64,000 nt of DNA from Gonocerus acuteangulatus (GCA_946811695.1 OX328132.1:58928449-58992448), one strand, 5' to 3'; positions 23,460-35,321 are shown, counted from the stretch's first letter. Made by a program: numbers and translations. Notes: generated by a model from the sequence alone, not told the origin.

Positions 23460-23952
23460 AGTAACAAATCTCCATTCCAAATCTTGAGACAAAAGGGAGC
23501 CAATTTTTCAATGTATGTTTCATTACATCCCCTTCATTTGCACGGATTTAATGCTTATTAAGTGCAGAAGTTTTCCGGTAAGTTGTGAATCTGTATTCCT
23601 TTAGGGCACTGAGGAAAAGAATCGCGAGGAACCTGTGATTCATCGAGAAAAACATAAGTGCAATTTTGGACGTACAGAAAGTATCTTCTATCGATAGGTT
23701 TAGTGAATTAAATCACTGTTTTCTTAAAGAAAATTTTGTATATTTTATGGTGGCATAATCAGAATATAATTATCTTGAACAGTTTCTGAACAATCGTTTC
23801 TAATTCAATAAAAAATATGTCCACGTTAAAAAAACATTGGACACAACTGCTTTTCCTTTTGGAAACGGACCATACTTCAAATGAACGTTTTTGTTGGAAA
23901 TTATGTCTAGAATCACCTCCGAGAGTTTGGATACTTAAACCTGAATCACCCT

Positions 23953-24006
<54 letters not shown>

Positions 24007-24010
<4 letters not shown>

Positions 24011-24716
24011 GGTGGCCCGGATAAACGGGCCACAAGAGAATAACTACTGAACGATTTGAGATATCAACATTTTTCATAGGGGCAAAGTTGTAATTCTCGT
24101 CTATAAAATTGTGCCCTCGGCAATGAAAAAATAACACTTCTAAGGGCTCAAATAGACCTTTGAAGGGAAGGGTTTCCTTTTTACCCATATTTTGCATTAT
24201 ATTTTTAAAATGTATTAACAAATCAAGGAATAACCGTGCAAACGGCGTTTCGATGCGTAAAGTAGTTCTCTGTAAAAACACGTTATCATTTGCATGTATT
24301 CCTCATCTGAAATTTCAAAAAAAGGCACTTTAATTTATTTAAATAGTATTTGTGTTAAGGGATGGGGCAATTCAGTATAGGAGAATGTATTCAGCACTCA
24401 ACAAAACGATTCCCATTAGTGTAAAATAAACAAGAAAATACATAAAAATTGGAGGTTTTGGCCAAAATTACAGATCAAAAATAATGAATAATTTTTTCCC
24501 CCCAACAATAAAAGAACAATTTTTAATGCTGGGCACATTCTCCTAAGCTGAATTAGCCCTTCCTTAACAAAAGAAATTCAACAGCCTTTTTTTGGAATTT
24601 CAGATGAGGAATACATGCAAATGAGAACGTATCCTTACAGAGAACTACTTGACGCATCGAAACCTCGTTTGCCGTTTAGTAGTTATTTCTCTTGTGGCCC
24701 GCTTATCTGGGCCACC

Positions 24717-24718
<2 letters not shown>
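24007..24718. mobile_element. TA-targeted MITE with long inverted ends
   Basis: The left end CAGGGTGGCCCGGATAA and right end (read inward) CAGGGTGGCCCAGATAA continue as inverted repeats, with AACTACTGAACG/AACTACTAAACGG and GTTTCGATGCGT(A/C)AAGTAG. They lie directly in a (TA)n tract on both sides, consistent with TA target choice. The left arm has about 170 bp not matched in the right arm. No transposase. Probably a Tc1/mariner-type MITE. Confidence 0.8.

Positions 24719-24719
<1 letters not shown>

Positions 24720-24767
<48 letters not shown>
24720..24767. repeat. (TA)n microsatellite
   Basis: Continuation of the TA tract that flanks the left end of the MITE at 23959-24006. Confidence 0.95.
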
Positions 24768-24773
<6 letters not shown>

Positions 24774-24779
24774 TATTCC

Positions 24780-26000
24780 CCATGATTTCGCATGAGAATC
24801 CAGCGTGCTCAAAAAACGACAGTGACCAGGACACCGTTATTACGTATTAAAGAAAATGAGAAATAGGTTTCGTCAAGGAAGAGGAAAATACACAAGAGGT
24901 TCCATTGTTTTTCCCAAAGAAGAACTGTAGTTATAGAACTTTTATTCGTTCACATTAGGAGAAGTGTCCTCTGCAACTTCCCCTGCCCTACTTCCTACTC
25001 ACGTTCCACGCCACAACAAGAATTCCTATTTGGTGCTCGACATAGCCATCGAAAATATGGAGCTACTACTGCAATTCCTGCTCCCGGTCATATGCCTATA
25101 GAATATATATCTCCTCCAGCTACATTATGTCTTAAAACAGAAAATTTGAATATTTTAAGCGCGATTCCTTCTGGAGGAAACCCGTTTATGAGGTCGACCT
25201 CATGACGCAAGCCGGGGAGTCTTTTCTTTTGGGTGTCTTCTGGTGGATTTGCAACGCAGGATTGGTTCTGCTGACACAGGATTCTACGCCGACTGCGCAT
25301 GACAATGCACAGATCGGAGAACTGTGCTATAAGATACCGAACGACTCACGTGACAAATGGGAGGATGAAGAAAACTGGACATTACATAGAAAAATGCACA
25401 TGTTCGTATTTCCGTCTTCATGGGGATGTCTGCCTTTTAATGGGCATGTCCATATTTTCATCTTCATGGGCATATTTATATCTGCATCATGTCCACCTTC
25501 TTATGCGTTTTTCGGTATTTTCGATATCATTTTCGCCTTTTTTAGGTACGATAAAGCACTAGGCTTAGGTTGGTTCAGGTTTTTATAGAGACTACTCCTC
25601 AGAGACAAGAAGCTCTTTGTCTACAAGTAAAACGATAGCGTGGAATAAACAAGAAGGAATGCTAGAGTAAGTAGATTGCAATATTGCACATATAAAATTC
25701 CTCTGTATATATTTATATCAATGTATTTGTGTTTATGACTATAAAATTTCTATATGCTAATAAAGTTGTCTGGCTTCAGATAAATGTGGATATTGTACTA
25801 CATTCCTACAGAATTAAAGCATATACGTTTTTATTAACATATAAACGAATCCTTAGAGAAAACTTATGTTTTATAATCAAAGAATTTATTTGTGATCCAA
25901 CATCATTATAAGGTTAACAAAATAAATAGTGACCCAAGATCTCAACAATGTGTCTTAGGTAGGCAAAAGGTCAATGAATAAAATTCCAAATTACATTATC
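24780..26000. other. no recognisable gene
   Basis: A 128-codon open plus frame at 25202-25588 and an overlapping minus frame at 25088-25300 match no family I know. Composition does not set them apart. Confidence 0.3.
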
Positions 26001-26004
26001 GTTA

Positions 26005-26375
26005 ATTGATTAAAAAGGTTTCGAATCATTACATGCCTCATCAGGAGCCTAAAAACTGAATACAGCCAAATGTTACCAAGGTATACCTTCGTTTAGAATT
26101 GCCAAGTCATAACTGAAGATCATCTACGTAGCAACAGTCTGCTGTTTAAAATATCGACAGGGTCCTAACATAAAAGTCAAACCTAAGTCGAAATTTATGT
26201 TTTGACCCTATCGATATTTTATAGTCAGCTGACTAAAAACACAGAGTTCCTCTGAACATAATCTTCAGATATAACGTGGCCATTCTAACGGAAGGTTTAA
26301 GTTCGTTCTATTTGGCTGTATCTAGTTTTTAGGCTCCTGAAGAGGCATCTGGTAATGCGAAACATATAGATTTTG
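26005..26375. mobile_element. imperfect 370-bp palindrome with hammerhead-like outer ends
   Basis: The left arm from AGGAGCCTAAAAACT at 26044 and the right arm ending AGTTTTTAGGCTCCT at 26338 are reverse complements over about 150 bp each, meeting near 26190 (AAAATATCGACAGGGTC versus GACCCTATCGATATTTT). Beyond the shared GGCTCCT each arm carries a motif pointing outward. Right: CTGAAGA, a GCAT/ATGC stem, then GAAACATATAG. Left (minus strand): CTGATGA, a CAT/ATG stem, then CGAAACC. Fold-back or Penelope-like terminal repeats are both possible. Confidence 0.6.
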
Positions 26376-26399
26376 TTTTTATAAATTGAGGATTATGTT

Positions 26400-28080
26400 T
26401 ATTTGATATTTTATTCATTGACCTTAACGAAATCAAAGAAACTTTCATAATATTTTGTTGTATTTTGTTTTTCTCGATTGTCTGAAGTTGATTAAGTCAG
26501 CTCTTAAATTTTATTTAATCATTTTCCTTATTACTGCTCTTGATATACACTATAATCAGGTCCTAGCAGGAGCTGAGTTTAGAAATTACTTACAATATAC
26601 AATATACACCTAAGCGCGCGCTAACACATGGTTATACATATTGTAAAGCCTTAAAACCCAGATTTTCGCTTTGAAACACCAGGTATTTGACTTTCATTTT
26701 TTGTTAAATTGTAACTTTTTGACGTCCAAATCCATTTCATGTATTAATACCATCATCATGAACTAATGATGTAAAAGTTGTTTATTTTAATGAGGCGTGT
26801 TCAATGTTAAAGGGTTAACCAGCCTTGAGCTTCCGTGTCAAAGCAATTGAATCGCGAGTGCTGAGTCAGCTCCCTTCTGTCATCAGCCTTACACAGTGCA
26901 ATCATCAAACACACCTACAGTTCTATGCACTACAGGAAAGCACTAGTCACACTTTAAGCACATCCCTAAGGAAGTGTTTGGCCCAATGCAAGACATTTTT
27001 AAAAATATCTTTTCGTATTCATCAATACTTGAGATTACTAAGAAATAGAGTTTTTCTCTTGGCCAGAACGTGCAGATACTAAAACAAATTCGTCCGAACT
27101 GGAAGCTGTGTATGCACCATTAACAAGGCTACAATGGGAGATATATTAATGTATTGCAAAGATTGTATAAAAGAAAAAATGGGACCCCACCTGGTTTGGG
27201 TATGGTCTTACCCACAAATATTGGCCTAAAAATAATGCAAAAATCTTGAACAGTTGAACAAAATAAATAAAATTTTCGATGCAACCGTCTTACACATGAA
27301 TGCATAGATATATATATGTGTGAGTGTGTGCGTATATTGAAAGAGCGAGAGAGTGAGATATATTGGTTGGTAGATCGAAAAAAAATATTACTATATTATA
27401 TATTAATATTATAAATGAGTTTTATGATGTTTAATATAAATATAACTTGGTAAAAGTGATGTACCGACTTTCTAACGGATCAGTACCGAAACTTGGTAAT
27501 CTGCCTGGTCAACAATCTCTCAATTAATTATCTACTCACAAAATATCCAGGTACTTTAGAAGGTAGATTTAGTCAGGGTTCAGTTTCCGTATCTTAATGA
27601 AACTACATTTTTTATAAGAAAATGTGTTACATTTTTCCGACGTTTGGGCATGAACTTCAAGCTCTCATCAGAGCTGTAAAAGATGGACAGAGTTGATACC
27701 GATTTATATGCAGAATCGAAAGAAAAAGCATTATATACAGACGAGGATGAATAATACATATGGCAAATGAGTTTTATAGCTAGAGCGTAAATTAATGATA
27801 GATTGATACAAATTTAAATCCAGGTACTTTCGTTCATTAGTCGGACAGTTGTCCGTGGAAAACCTTTTTTTTTTTTTTTGTTTAGTATTATTCAATAATA
27901 AAGTAAAGACGGTTAGAATGCATGCCATGGCGTCGATAATATAAAGATGTGTAGGAAATGAAGGAGGATTGTAAGTAAAGTCTAAGGGTTGTGAGTATAT
28001 TTGGACTAGGAGAGGGGGTGACCCATTTCGGAGGAAGGGAGGGCGAGGTACTCCGGTCGATACCTGATGGCATCTCTCTT
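26400..28080. other. mostly no recognisable feature
   Basis: One hammerhead-like string at 27638-27675 on the minus strand (CTGATGA, a partial GAGC/GCCC stem, then CAAACGTCGG) and a short T-run at 27866-27880. No coding similarity. Confidence 0.35.
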
Positions 28081-28086
28081 GCCCTC

Positions 28087-30235
28087 GACACCGACTATAT
28101 CTTAGGGTTCGGCCTAGTCCAGATCCTAGCTCTCGAGGCTGGTTATATTGTCCGAGAAGTAGATTGGAAACATCAGGGCCCTCACATCTCTCTAGCCCTC
28201 GACACTGACTAAATCTTAGGGTTCGCCTAGTCCAGACCCTAGCTCTCGAGGCTGGTTCAGTGTTGTAAAATACCCGGGTATTTATTCTTAAGGGTAAATA
28301 CCCAGGGTAAATACCCAATTTCATAAATACCCGGGTATTTAAGGTATTTAACTAAACCGCGACTTACTAATCGAATATTTTAAAATGTCATGGATCTTGC
28401 CAGTTTAAAGCTACTGCAACACTGAGAAACTATTAAAACAATAATAAATTATAAAATAGGATCACTGAGAGGTTAATAAATAATAAATTATTACCTGTAA
28501 ATTTGCCAGGGACCTTCCGACTACCATTAAAACAAGTTGTTTGCCTAAATTTGATACTACTGTACTGCATTCATAAAAATGTAGCCTCAGCTAAAACTTT
28601 GGACTTGGATTATCTCAATTTCTCAAAACACAAATTAAGTTACCAACTCATTGATCAAAACACTTGTACCTTTCAAGCCTCTCCACCATAACATGGGACT
28701 TATTTTATTATTTTCTTTGTCATTGTCTTCAAGACCTTCCTAAACAAAGGATCTTTGCCATAATCCCTCTTGGTCCCTATAGCCAGCTATGTTTTTCCGA
28801 AGATCAACTGATTTCAATCCCTTGCTTCTGCCTAACTCACACACAAAACTAATGGAAGAGTTCAACAAGTCTGCAGCAAGATGTGCGTTTCCAACATAAA
28901 ACTGAATGCGTTTCTCCTATTTAGTTAACACAAGTTTCCTCCGTTTTTTGAAGAGAAAATTCTGGGTTTCCTGTTGAAGAGTTTTCAGAAATTCTTAAAT
29001 CTCTTATGAACTGTGTGGATCAAAGGGGCATTTAACTGAATGGCAGTGATAAGTTCAACAATTGGATCAAGGATGTTAACTAGTTTCCCAACTCTGACTC
29101 AAAACACTCTGTCATCAAGAAGCTACCTTTTCATTTCTGATGAGATTTCCGCTTACTGTAAAGTTGTTACTACTGTATGAGCATAATTTCAAGTAATATT
29201 AACAAGGATCACAAACTTAAACTTAACTTAAAATGGTTTTGAACTATTGCAATAAACATTAAACATGTTTTTGGCCCTTTTTTAAAATTTAAGTAAGTCC
29301 TTAATAATTGAATAGGCTTCATTAAAACCTTTTTAATATTAATTAACCTTCCCCACTGTAAAAGTAATCATGGAAATTCATAGATATACATTAAGTTGTA
29401 AATAACCGGACCGACTTTTAACTTTCTTTAAAATATTACTGGGTAAGTATTAATGTTCATTAAGTTTTTATGATCAAATGGGTAAGTTTCAGTCCTTGTT
29501 TGCACCAAAAAATATTCAAAGAAGTTGTATCAAGCTCAAAAACTGAAAATACCCACTTTTTGGGTATTTACCTTCCCTGTGGGTAAATACCCAATTTATA
29601 TTTACATACCCACTGGGTATTTACCCACCCCACATCACTGGGCTGGTTATATTGTCCGAGAAGTAGATTGGCAACATCAGAGCCCTCACATCTCTCAAGC
29701 CCTCGACACTGACTATATCTGAGGGTTCGGCCTAGGCCAGATCCTAGCTCACGAGGTTGGTGATCTTGTCAGATAGGTAGATTGGCAACATCAGGGCCCT
29801 CACATCTCTCTAGCCCTCGACACTGACTTTATCTGAGGGTTCGGCCTAGGCCAGATCCTAGCTCACGAGGCTGGTGATCTTGTCAGACAGGTAGATTGGC
29901 AACATCAGGGCCCCCACATCTCTCTAGCCCTCGACACTGACTATATCTTAGGGTTCGGCCTAGTCCAAATCCTAGCTCTCGAGGCTGGTTATATTGTCAG
30001 ACCGGTAGATTGGCAACAACAGGGCCCTCACATGTCTCTTGCCCTCGACAATGACTATATCTTAGGGTTCAGCCTAGTCCAGATCCTAGCTCTCGAGGCT
30101 GGTTATCTTGTCCGAGAAGTAGATTGGCAACATCAGGAACTTCACATCACTCTTGCCCTCGACACTGACTATATCTTAGGGTTCGGCTTAGTCCAGATCC
30201 TTGCTCTCAAGGCTGGTTATCTCTTCCGAGAATTA
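28087..30235 (+). repeat. 114-bp tandem array split by a hAT insertion
   Basis: The marker GACACTGACT recurs at 28087, 28201, 29705, 29819, 29933, 30047 and 30161, always 114 bp apart once the 1383-bp insert and one copy of its 8-bp target duplication are removed. Each unit holds TTAGGGTTCGGCCTAG and AGTAGATTGGCAACATCAG. 114 bp is exactly 38 codons, and some units are open, but several carry TGA or TAG, so the array is not coding now. Confidence 0.9.
28258..29640 (-). mobile_element. hAT element with exact 8-bp target duplication
   Basis: Ends CAGTGTTGT... and (inward from the right) CAGTGATGT..., each followed by several AAATACCC/GGGTATTT subterminal repeats, flanked by GGCTGGTT at 28250-28257 and 29641-29648. 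The 8-bp duplication is the hAT hallmark. On the minus strand, shifting frames read LVNILDPIVELITAIQLN, FYVGNAHLAADLLNSS and ISPMLWW, resembling the C-terminal half of a hAT transposase. It is full of stops and frameshifts. Confidence 0.85.
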
Positions 30236-30239
30236 GGTA

Positions 30240-31730
30240 ACTGACAAAAGGAAAAAACGTGGAAAAACATTCTATCTAGTCCACCTGTATAATTAGCAGA
30301 ATTTAATCACCCTTCCACTCTGGCCCTACAATCGGATTACTAACTCCATCTCTTATAATACAATTACAGGTGCACCTTGAGCCTGTCAAGAAATGGAGTA
30401 GCTTGTGGAAAATTAAAGGTAACCCCGAAAAGTAAAATTCACTCTTAACCTTTAGGCTGTGTAATACTGCTGGATGATGAGGTGGTGCGGGATAGCCTAG
30501 CACCTGGAATGCCCCACGTGCTGCATACTTTCCGTCGCACGATGTTTCGTCGGAAGATAATTTTCTTGCACTTTACATTCCACTAGTTTCAGGTGTTTCT
30601 CATATATAAACATTGTGGTGACTTCATCAAAACCCTCATCGTCATCCGAAGAAAACTCCGCTTCACTGTCGCTCACACCCGTCAAGAAATATTTACACAT
30701 ACAATTGTGGTATACCTGAGAAATGTGCATGATAAATTCCATGTAAAGAGAAACAACCGTTACAAAAAAAGGAAGGGAACAGATATACGAACGGTAGGCT
30801 GAGTAGTTTGAAGCTAAAATGACAAAAGTGAAGTCGTATGCTAAAACAATTTTAGTTTTTGTTCTAGATTTAAAATTGCCACCTACAGACTAACACCTTT
30901 GAAAAAGAGGGTTTCGGTCGTCAGACACTGCTCCACCATTTTATTTTCGAAGAATTATAACTTTTTTCTGTTGGATTCATATAAATCTTATGGCATAAAT
31001 AATTGAAAAATATTGATTTTTTTTTTTATATTCAAAATGGAGAAAATGACGTTGACTATCATCACACACGGCGGTATAAACCCTTAAGGAAAGATTTTAT
31101 TAAGGATAATAATAATTTCCGTTACCTTTCGCGGGTCTGAAGGTATATTAACTATTGGATAGTATATAGTGTTTTGAGGGAAAAATAGCAAAATTAAGGA
31201 ACTTATAAATGAGTGTGTGAAATACAAAAATCCTTGTTTTTACGCAGCATAACAAATTTAATTGAAAAAGAAAATCTGAGGGAGCAGAGCCGCACTTAGA
31301 GGTATGAACATTTGGCAGAAATCCCTAGTAATGAGCATATTGATTTTAAGAATGGCGTGGCTAAATATAAGCTTACGATATACAATTTGTACCTCTATTT
31401 ACATAAGCTGGGAAGTAGGGTGGGCAGAACCGAAAACAGATCCCAGCTCTCTAAATAACCACCAGAGCTGTATAACATTCTACTTTCCTCTATTCCAAAT
31501 ATTTCCTTTTCGTATTTTTACGTTCCACTAACCTCCGTGTATTACAGGTAGGTAGTGGCCATTTGTTAACCTTCAACTATATTCCTTTCTTTATTTTCGA
31601 ACCTAAAATTGTATTTTTTTTTTTTTTTTCTAGTTACTGTAATACTATTATTGAAACACCCCAGGATTTCGTTTTGTCCCCATCATCAATTTTAGAGTCT
31701 TGGGATGTCTAGTAATTACAAACTCACTGG
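30240..31730. other. no recognisable gene
   Basis: A minus-strand frame at 30497-30742 has an acidic stretch SDSEAEFSSDDDEGFDEV, reminiscent of acidic N-termini of some transposases but not assignable. The rest is AT-rich and featureless. Confidence 0.3.
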
Positions 31731-31739
31731 CTGTCAATG

Positions 31740-32060
31740 TGTAAACCCCTGTGTTAATGCTTAAAAACGCTGTGCATTGAGCAAACCATCAAGAGGTCAG
31801 ATGAAACTGAATATGCAACCCCTGTGTAAATGCTTAAAAACGTTGTGCATTGAGCAAACCATCAAGAGATCAGATGAGACTGGAAATGAAACCCCTGTGT
31901 AAATGCTTAAAACGCTGTGCACTGAGAAAACCATCAAAAGGTCAGATGAGACTGGAAATGCAACCCCTATGTAAATGCTTAAAAACGCTATGCGTTGAGC
32001 AAACCATCAAGAGGTCAGATGAGACTGGAAATGCAACCCCTGTGTTAATGCTTACGCTGC
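31740..32060 (+). repeat. 73-bp tandem repeat, about 4.5 units
   Basis: Units begin near 31751, 31824, 31897, 31969 and 32042, each with AATGCTTAAAAACGCTGTGC and GAGCAAACCATCAAGAGGTC. Units differ at a few positions each. Confidence 0.9.
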
Positions 32061-32114
32061 ACATAATATTGAACAATCCATGAGAAGATGGTACTTATTA
32101 TATTAGCAGTGTGT

Positions 32115-32400
32115 AAATCAGATATGAGGAACCTTTGACATTTTGGGGGCCAAACTTTAGTGTGCAAATACGTTCGCGGGACGCGCAGATGGTTGACAAT
32201 AAAATAACATCGGATATTAAACTAGTGTTTAAACTTTTTAGCGATAGATATCGGAAATGAAATAATACGACAATGTTATTGTAATACCATTTATTAGAAT
32301 AACGAAATGAAATTAAAAAAATAGGTAAAACATTATAATTAAATCGTGAAGTTTGGAATTCTTACAAACTACGAAAGTTTAATAGTGACATGAAATCAAT
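32115..32400. mobile_element. hAT-like repeat, uninterrupted copy
   Basis: Matches the split copy at 3225-3310 plus 4255-4400, beginning AACCTTTGACATTTTGGGGG and containing GAAATAATACGACAATG and CGTGAAGTTTGGAATT. It shows what the other locus looked like before the LINE-containing insertion. Confidence 0.6.
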
Positions 32401-32959
32401 GCCACACCCGGTTTTTTGTCAGCCAAACAATTTTTTTTGTCTGCTTTTTCTAGACATTTCCTTGCATTTGGCTCCGAAGTCCCCAACAGATGATAATTCT
32501 AACAGCCAAATAATTTAAGCACTCAGAATTAAAAGTGGCCCCCTAGATCTGCCCATAATGAATGAAATGCCTAAAGAATACTGGCTTGCGCAATTCTGTT
32601 TGGAAGTTATTCATGAATATGGTCAAACCCCCGTTAAATTCTTCTCAATGATCATCTTACCAACATTTTTATGTGTTATCAATCATTTTCATTTCATTTA
32701 TAATACGACTAAAAATATTCCTAATATGTGTGGGATTTACCAGAATTTTCAATGCCGCGAACAATTTCTGGTCTTAAATAGAATTTTTGCCAGAAAGCGG
32801 GAGAGGCGAATTTGCCAAGTTTGCGTTATATTACAATAGCCAACACGTGCTCAGTTTCTCCTCATTTAAATCTCTTAATTAAGATAAAACATTTGTTTCA
32901 CCTCCAGAGCAGCTTTCATTATTATTTAACTTTTCATGACTAACTAACTAACCTACAAC

Positions 32960-33165
32960 ACGACCCAGCAGTATTCCTTTGTACTGCCGATCTCCTCTAT
33001 CGCTCTAAGCCCATGCGCTTGATAGAAACATTCATGTCTTCTAGCCAACGCAGTCGCCACGTTCCTCGTCTACTCATTCCATCAACAGCACTTTTCTAGA
33101 TACTCTTGTTTCATTCATTCTTTCAACATCACCATACCAGTGCATTCTTCCGTTCTTTATTATAT
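32960..33165 (-). pseudogene. LINE reverse transcriptase C-terminal end
   Basis: The minus strand reads NGRMHWYGDVERMNETRVSR, then after a stop and frameshift TWRLRWLEDMNVSIKRMGLE. This is the W-x-GH(D)VxRM...RxRW(L)xDV..xMG segment that ends many RTE/Ingi/R1-type LINE polymerases. It is of a different kind from the RIGHT-type LINE ends elsewhere in the window. Confidence 0.75.
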
Positions 33166-33291
33166 TATCTAGGAGGTAGTGCGCCAGGCCAAGTGCGGGC
33201 CTACGCACACTGTGTGTATATTACACGAAGTATTAGAGCCAATTTTTACCCTCTCATAACTTTGAACCAGTTAAAGATAAACTTATGAAAT

Positions 33292-33300
33292 TTTACACAG

Positions 33301-33340
<40 letters not shown>

Positions 33341-33524
33341 GGCGCATCAACTATTTGGCTATTAGCGCCGGGCTATCTATAGGTTACCACCCTTTTATAA
33401 TGCCAACAGCACGTGGTCGGTCACCCATTCAGGTACTGACCACGCCCGACGTTGCTTAACTTCGGTGATCTACGGGAACCGGTGCATTCAACATGGCTAT
33501 GGCCGTTGGCTTTACACAGGTATT
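33292..33524 (-). mobile_element. 5S rRNA-derived SINE with exact 14-bp target duplication
   Basis: Reverse complement from 33510 reads GCCAACGGCCATAGCC ... GAAGTTAAGCAACGTCGGGC ... GTGCTGTTGGC, unmistakable 5S rRNA (internal pol III promoter included). After it come ATTATAAAAGGGTGG, TAGATAGCCCGGCGCTAAT and GATGCGCCGT, then about 35 A (T at 33303-33337). Flanks TTTACACAGGTATT occur at 33292-33305 and 33511-33524. About 10 nt of normal 5S are missing before ACCACGTGCT, so it is a SINE3-type element, not a 5S gene. Confidence 0.92.
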
Positions 33525-33529
33525 ATACT

Positions 33530-34100
33530 TATAAATGGGAGTAAGACTGGAGAGTTTCATAAGTATATATTGAATAGGTTCTGAGATAAAGGCGATGGAA
33601 AATCGGAATTTCTAGGACTCACTCACTCGTCAAAATTATTAGGCACTTCCCGAGAAGCTAGAGACTTGAAATTTTGCAGGATGATAGACGTTAGGGTCTT
33701 ATTAAAGGCAAAAATCGAAAACTCCTGAATAGTTGTGTTTGACTCCGCTTCCAGGGGGGATGCCCTGTACTTGTTCTTCCTTCGGAAACCCATCATTCCT
33801 TCCGAAACTCATCATGTGGGGTATCAAACGAATCGTCTCGGTAAGGAGGACATATATTTGATGATTTAAGAAACATTTAGATGCATCTAAACTTTTTTAT
33901 GTGTATGTCTATTATTTACTTATGTATGTAAGGTGACGGCAACATTAGTTAGACTTGAAATTAATAAGTGTCTGACAAGGACACAAGGGCATTTCCAAAT
34001 AATGATCAGACTAGGAGGCATTATAAAAGATAAAACACCAACACGATAAAAAGTAGAAAGAATAATAAAACATAGTTCACGCCCCCGCTTCATCCTCCTT
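33530..34100. other. no recognisable feature
   Basis: Sequence around the SINE insertion site resembles low-copy repeat material (part recurs at 36693). No coding similarity. Confidence 0.35.
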
Positions 34101-34109
34101 AAGCCAAAC

Positions 34110-34655
34110 ATGGACGGCGCCAACTCAAAATTCACTTACAAAAAGTATTGATATCCCCCAAAAAACTAACTCTAAAAAAAAAAGGACAAGTTTGAGGCCT
34201 CTGCCAAAAACAGTTTGCCTATGAAAGTTATGATATCATAGTATTGGGCCAAGTCAAGAACCTAATAATACCCTCTCACTTATTTTTGCAATACCAACTT
34301 GCCCAATTTTCGTTAACTCTTATTGGCCGTGGCCACTTTAACTTACATAGAGTTCATACAAATCCGATCGGTTTTAGTCAACAAGGAGTTTAAAATAGCC
34401 CTGAATTGTTATCCTAAGGGCCCGAATCTTTAAATACCAGACATTTTATGATAAATCCGATCGTTATAGTGGCCATCATTTAACGAAAACTCGCCATGCT
34501 GGAATTGCAAAAATAAGTGAGAGGTTATTATTGGTATTTGACAAGGTATTAACAGCCTAAGACTTGGCCCAATACTATGATATCATAACTTTCATAGGCT
34601 AACTGTTTTTGGCAGGGGACTGGAAGTTGGCCTCTTTTTCTCAACGTTAGTTAGG
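34110..34655. mobile_element. fold-back element with ~220-bp inverted arms
   Basis: The left arm (CTAACTCTAAAAAA, then TGATATCATAGTATTGGGCC, then CTCTCACTTATTTTTGCAAT, then TTTTCGTTAA) is mirrored in the right arm from about 34450 to 34655. The central ~110 bp is unpaired. A related single arm sits at 18340-18610. No coding sequence; MITE-like. Confidence 0.8.
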
Positions 34656-34659
34656 ATTG

Positions 34660-35320
34660 AATATAACAGCGAGAGATAGAGAGAGAATGAATGAAAAGGG
34701 AATTTTATTTTACAAATAAGTTACAAAAAAGATGTGAAGAAATTAAAAAAAAAAATCCTGATATAAGTGGAACTGCAATACGTCCAACGAAATTTGTGGA
34801 AATAAGGATAGTCATATCAATATTATCAAAATTGAAAGGACTTAAAATTATCAACTTCCTTCGGTTGATAAAGTTTTCATTCATTCTAATGGTGGGTAAA
34901 AATTGTAATATTAGTTTTATCCTGAGATAAACCCTGCCCGATGATCGATTGATAGAGTTTAAGATAAGCCTGCTCCCTTGATTATGATATCGGAGTGAGA
35001 CTGTGATCAGTGAAGTGGGATTGACCCCAATATCCAGCCACTTGGAAAGGCAAAGTCAGTCCATCCTCCCGAAAAATCGGGACAAGGTCCTACGGCCGAT
35101 TCTCATCCTATCTCATTATCGATTCGGAATAGGAACACTCTCCTCCACCTTGACATTATAATAAGATCGAGGGGTTGGGCTTCAACACTAGGCCTATATT
35201 GGGAAGAATTCACTTATCACTCAGAATTTACTTTACCAAATTATTCAATATGAATAAAGACTATAAGACTTCAGTGTATGGGTACTCAATATCATCTATT
35301 TCATTTTCAGGGGATAACTC
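34660..35320. other. no recognisable feature
   Basis: An open plus frame of 79 codons at 34691-34930 is Lys/Ile-rich and matches nothing I know. Confidence 0.35.
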
Positions 35321-35321
35321 A

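Noticed and set aside
25202..25588. 128-codon plus-strand frame as a host gene
   Set aside because: No recognisable domain, strong overlap with open frames on other strands, no splice or start context.
27731..28324. 197-codon minus-strand frame
   Set aside because: Most of it is antisense to the 114-bp tandem units and AT-rich flank; no family resemblance.
28087..30235. CRISPR-like array
   Set aside because: Units are contiguous 114-bp tandem copies without unique spacers, in eukaryotic repeat DNA.
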